From an uncultured Porticoccus sp. (GTDB taxonomy: Bacteria > Pseudomonadota > Gammaproteobacteria > Pseudomonadales > Porticoccaceae): a stretch of DNA of 64,000 nt. The DNA lies in contig CAMYLT010000008.1 in NCBI GenBank assembly GCA_947259505.1, positions 496,001 to 560,000 on the forward strand, given 5' to 3'. The notes beneath the pieces are model-generated. The model ran no database searches. It was not told the DNA's origin and was given only the letters and a program-made list of their open reading frames with translations. Every line of letters starts with the position of its first letter. Positions within the stretch are counted from its first letter, which is position 1. This document shows positions 62,888 through 64,000 of the stretch, one piece after another. The position numbers and the translations under genes are program-made.

Positions 62888-63529
62888 TTAAAAAGCGCTG
62901 CGGTGCTTGTTGAGCAATGAATAGATCAGGAATTTGAGATCGGCCAAACTTTGTCGGGATGGCGCGGCCGGCTGGCGGACCACCACCAGCAGTAGCGCAT
63001 GGCTCAGCTCGAGAAATACCTTCGCCAAGCGCCCAAGTTCCCCCTTGTCTGAAGAAATCTCCATCCTTTGGAACAGAGCCGCCATATGTGTCATCACCAA
63101 TGTGTCGTGTTCCACATCCAGTTTGCGCAGCTCCGGAACAGCCCACAACGCCTGTACTAATGGCAATAATCCGCGCTGATTACGATAGACTTCCACCAGA
63201 CGGTCCACGGCGCGCTCTACAAACGCTTTCAAGGACAGGTTTTCCACATCCCAGGATGTGATATCACGCAGGGCGCTATCCATCTCATCCAGCCAGGCAA
63301 CGCCAAGAGCATACAAAATCGCCTGTTTATTCGGGTAATAATGATAGAGCGTGCCTACCGAAATACCCACTTCACGAGCGACCAGAATAGTCGTCAGCTC
63401 ATCGAAACCCACTTTATCCAGCAGGGATGCAGTGGTCTCCATGATTTGCTGTCGCCGCTCCAAGGAGCGCTGCTGGCTTGGCCGATTGCGCGGTGAGAGA
63501 GATTTTTGTTGTGGTCGTGGCTCAGTCAT
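62888..63529 (-). CDS. TetR family transcriptional regulator
   Basis: A 213-residue TetR protein. The HTH is at about 35-75 (IMETTASLLDKVGFDELTT, REVGISVGTLYHYYPNKQ); the rest is a helical ligand domain. Ligand unknown. It starts 8 bases after the stop of the FAD oxidoreductase gene, so they are probably one unit and the regulator may control that enzyme. The ATG at 63529 is preferred to 63592, which lies inside that gene. Confidence 0.9.
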   Translation of the reverse strand: MTEPRPQQKSLSPRNRPSQQRSLERRQQIMETTASLLDKVGFDELTTILVAREVGISVGTLYHYYPNKQAILYALGVAWLDEMDSALRDITSWDVENLSLKAFVERAVDRLVEVYRNQRGLLPLVQALWAVPELRKLDVEHDTLVMTHMAALFQRMEISSDKGELGRLAKVFLELSHALLLVVVRQPAAPSRQSLADLKFLIYSLLNKHRSAF

Positions 63530-63537
63530 CGCAATAC

Positions 63538-63999
63538 CTAGAATCTGTCGAGAGTGGAGTAAAAGAGCATGCCGGCGACCATCGCCGGCCAACGCAACAG
63601 TGTGCCGCCGGGAAATGCGCGAGTGGGGAGTGCGGCAAACAGTTCAAATTGCTCACTGCGGCTGCTAATTGCTTCAGCAATTAATTTACCGGCCAGTGTC
63701 GCGGTGGGAATCCCGTGCCCCGAATAACCGTGGGCGAAGTATATGCGACTGCCCAACCTGCCAAATTGCGGCATCCGATTCAGCGTAATCGCTAGTTTCC
63801 CACCCCAAGCATAATCAATACCTGCGTCAGCAAGCTGAGGGTAAATTGAAGTGATTCGTTTTTTGACGAGACTGGCTATATCTGATGGCAGGGAAGATCG
63901 ATAACTCTCTCCACCACCAAATATCAGGCGTGTGTCGTCACTGGTGCGCCAGTAATTAATGACAAAACGCGAATCCTGCACAGCCTGGCGACTGCGTAC
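63538..63999 (-). CDS. FAD-dependent amine oxidoreductase (PuuB/OrdL-like), 3' part only
   Basis: The frame is open to the right edge, so about the last 153 residues of a family near 430 are visible. AVQDSRFVINYWR, LIFGGGESYRSS, WGGKLAITLNRMPQFGRLG and YFAHGYSGHGIPTATLAGKL match the C-terminal half of DAO-family enzymes such as gamma-glutamylputrescine oxidase. The substrate cannot be fixed from this part. Confidence 0.88.
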   Translation of the reverse strand, partial: VRSRQAVQDSRFVINYWRTSDDTRLIFGGGESYRSSLPSDIASLVKKRITSIYPQLADAGIDYAWGGKLAITLNRMPQFGRLGSRIYFAHGYSGHGIPTATLAGKLIAEAISSRSEQFELFAALPTRAFPGGTLLRWPAMVAGMLFYSTLDRF

Positions 64000-64000
64000 C

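Noticed and set aside
62310..63146. Open frame antisense to gor and overlapping the TetR gene (278 codons)
   Set aside because: It conflicts with two clear genes and has Gly/Arg-rich shadow composition.

Overview
The window is about 51 percent GC by eye, gene-dense, and reads as ordinary chromosome of a free-living, probably marine, gammaproteobacterium. RlmKL, CsiV, LexA, HflD, CysB, ThrH and NagZ are all gammaproteobacterial, and three stretches match gene orders I know from Pseudomonas: topA to mfd (PA3011-PA3002-like), cysB to pabB (PA1754-PA1758-like) and mnmA/purB to cysG (PA2629-PA2611-like). The way these blocks are joined does not match Pseudomonas. A Cellvibrionales-type lineage is my best guess. 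No tRNA, rRNA, CRISPR array, prophage, insertion sequence or recognisable defence system was seen.

Layout. 1-9850: 3' part of rlmKL, a small glutaredoxin, a SulP anion transporter, a translationally coupled metal exporter (DmeF type) and CigR-like pair, a haem-binding DUF3365 protein, tatD-slt, a universal stress protein. 9850-24100: topA, two small conserved genes, a possible sulA remnant, lexA with an SOS operator, a LOG-family nucleotide hydrolase, nagZ-mscS-mtnP, csiV-mfd, a lipoprotein. 24200-32200: sugar-amine kinase, 5'-nucleotidase, then sulfur assimilation (TauE/SafE, cysB, a CxxC thioredoxin-like protein, cysH), thrH, pabB, a Rieske protein and rraA. 32300-41300: cytochrome b561 plus a lipoprotein cytochrome c, the glyoxylate shunt (aceA, a LysR regulator, glcB), a two-domain acetyltransferase and gamma-glutamyltransferase. 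41290-46480: six genes on the minus strand, rluE-nudJ-mnmA-hflD-purB-roxA. 46600-54000: icd, cspD, clpS-clpA, and on the minus strand trxB-aat-bpt-infA, so adaptor, unfoldase and both N-degron transferases are neighbours. 54060-62860: ftsK-lolA-rarA-crcB-serS-cysG-gor, tightly packed. The end holds a TetR regulator and the 3' part of a FAD amine oxidoreductase.

The most interesting observation is regulatory. The regions upstream of aceA and glcB share an ungapped 44-bp element (about 33 identities) in the same orientation and at almost the same distance from a candidate -10 box. A LysR gene lies between them, and its start codon lies inside the aceA-side copy. This suggests a dedicated glyoxylate-shunt regulon. 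A second point of interest is a 34-codon SulA-like peptide next to lexA, which looks like the remains of the SOS division inhibitor. I found no large undescribed system; most of the window is conserved housekeeping.
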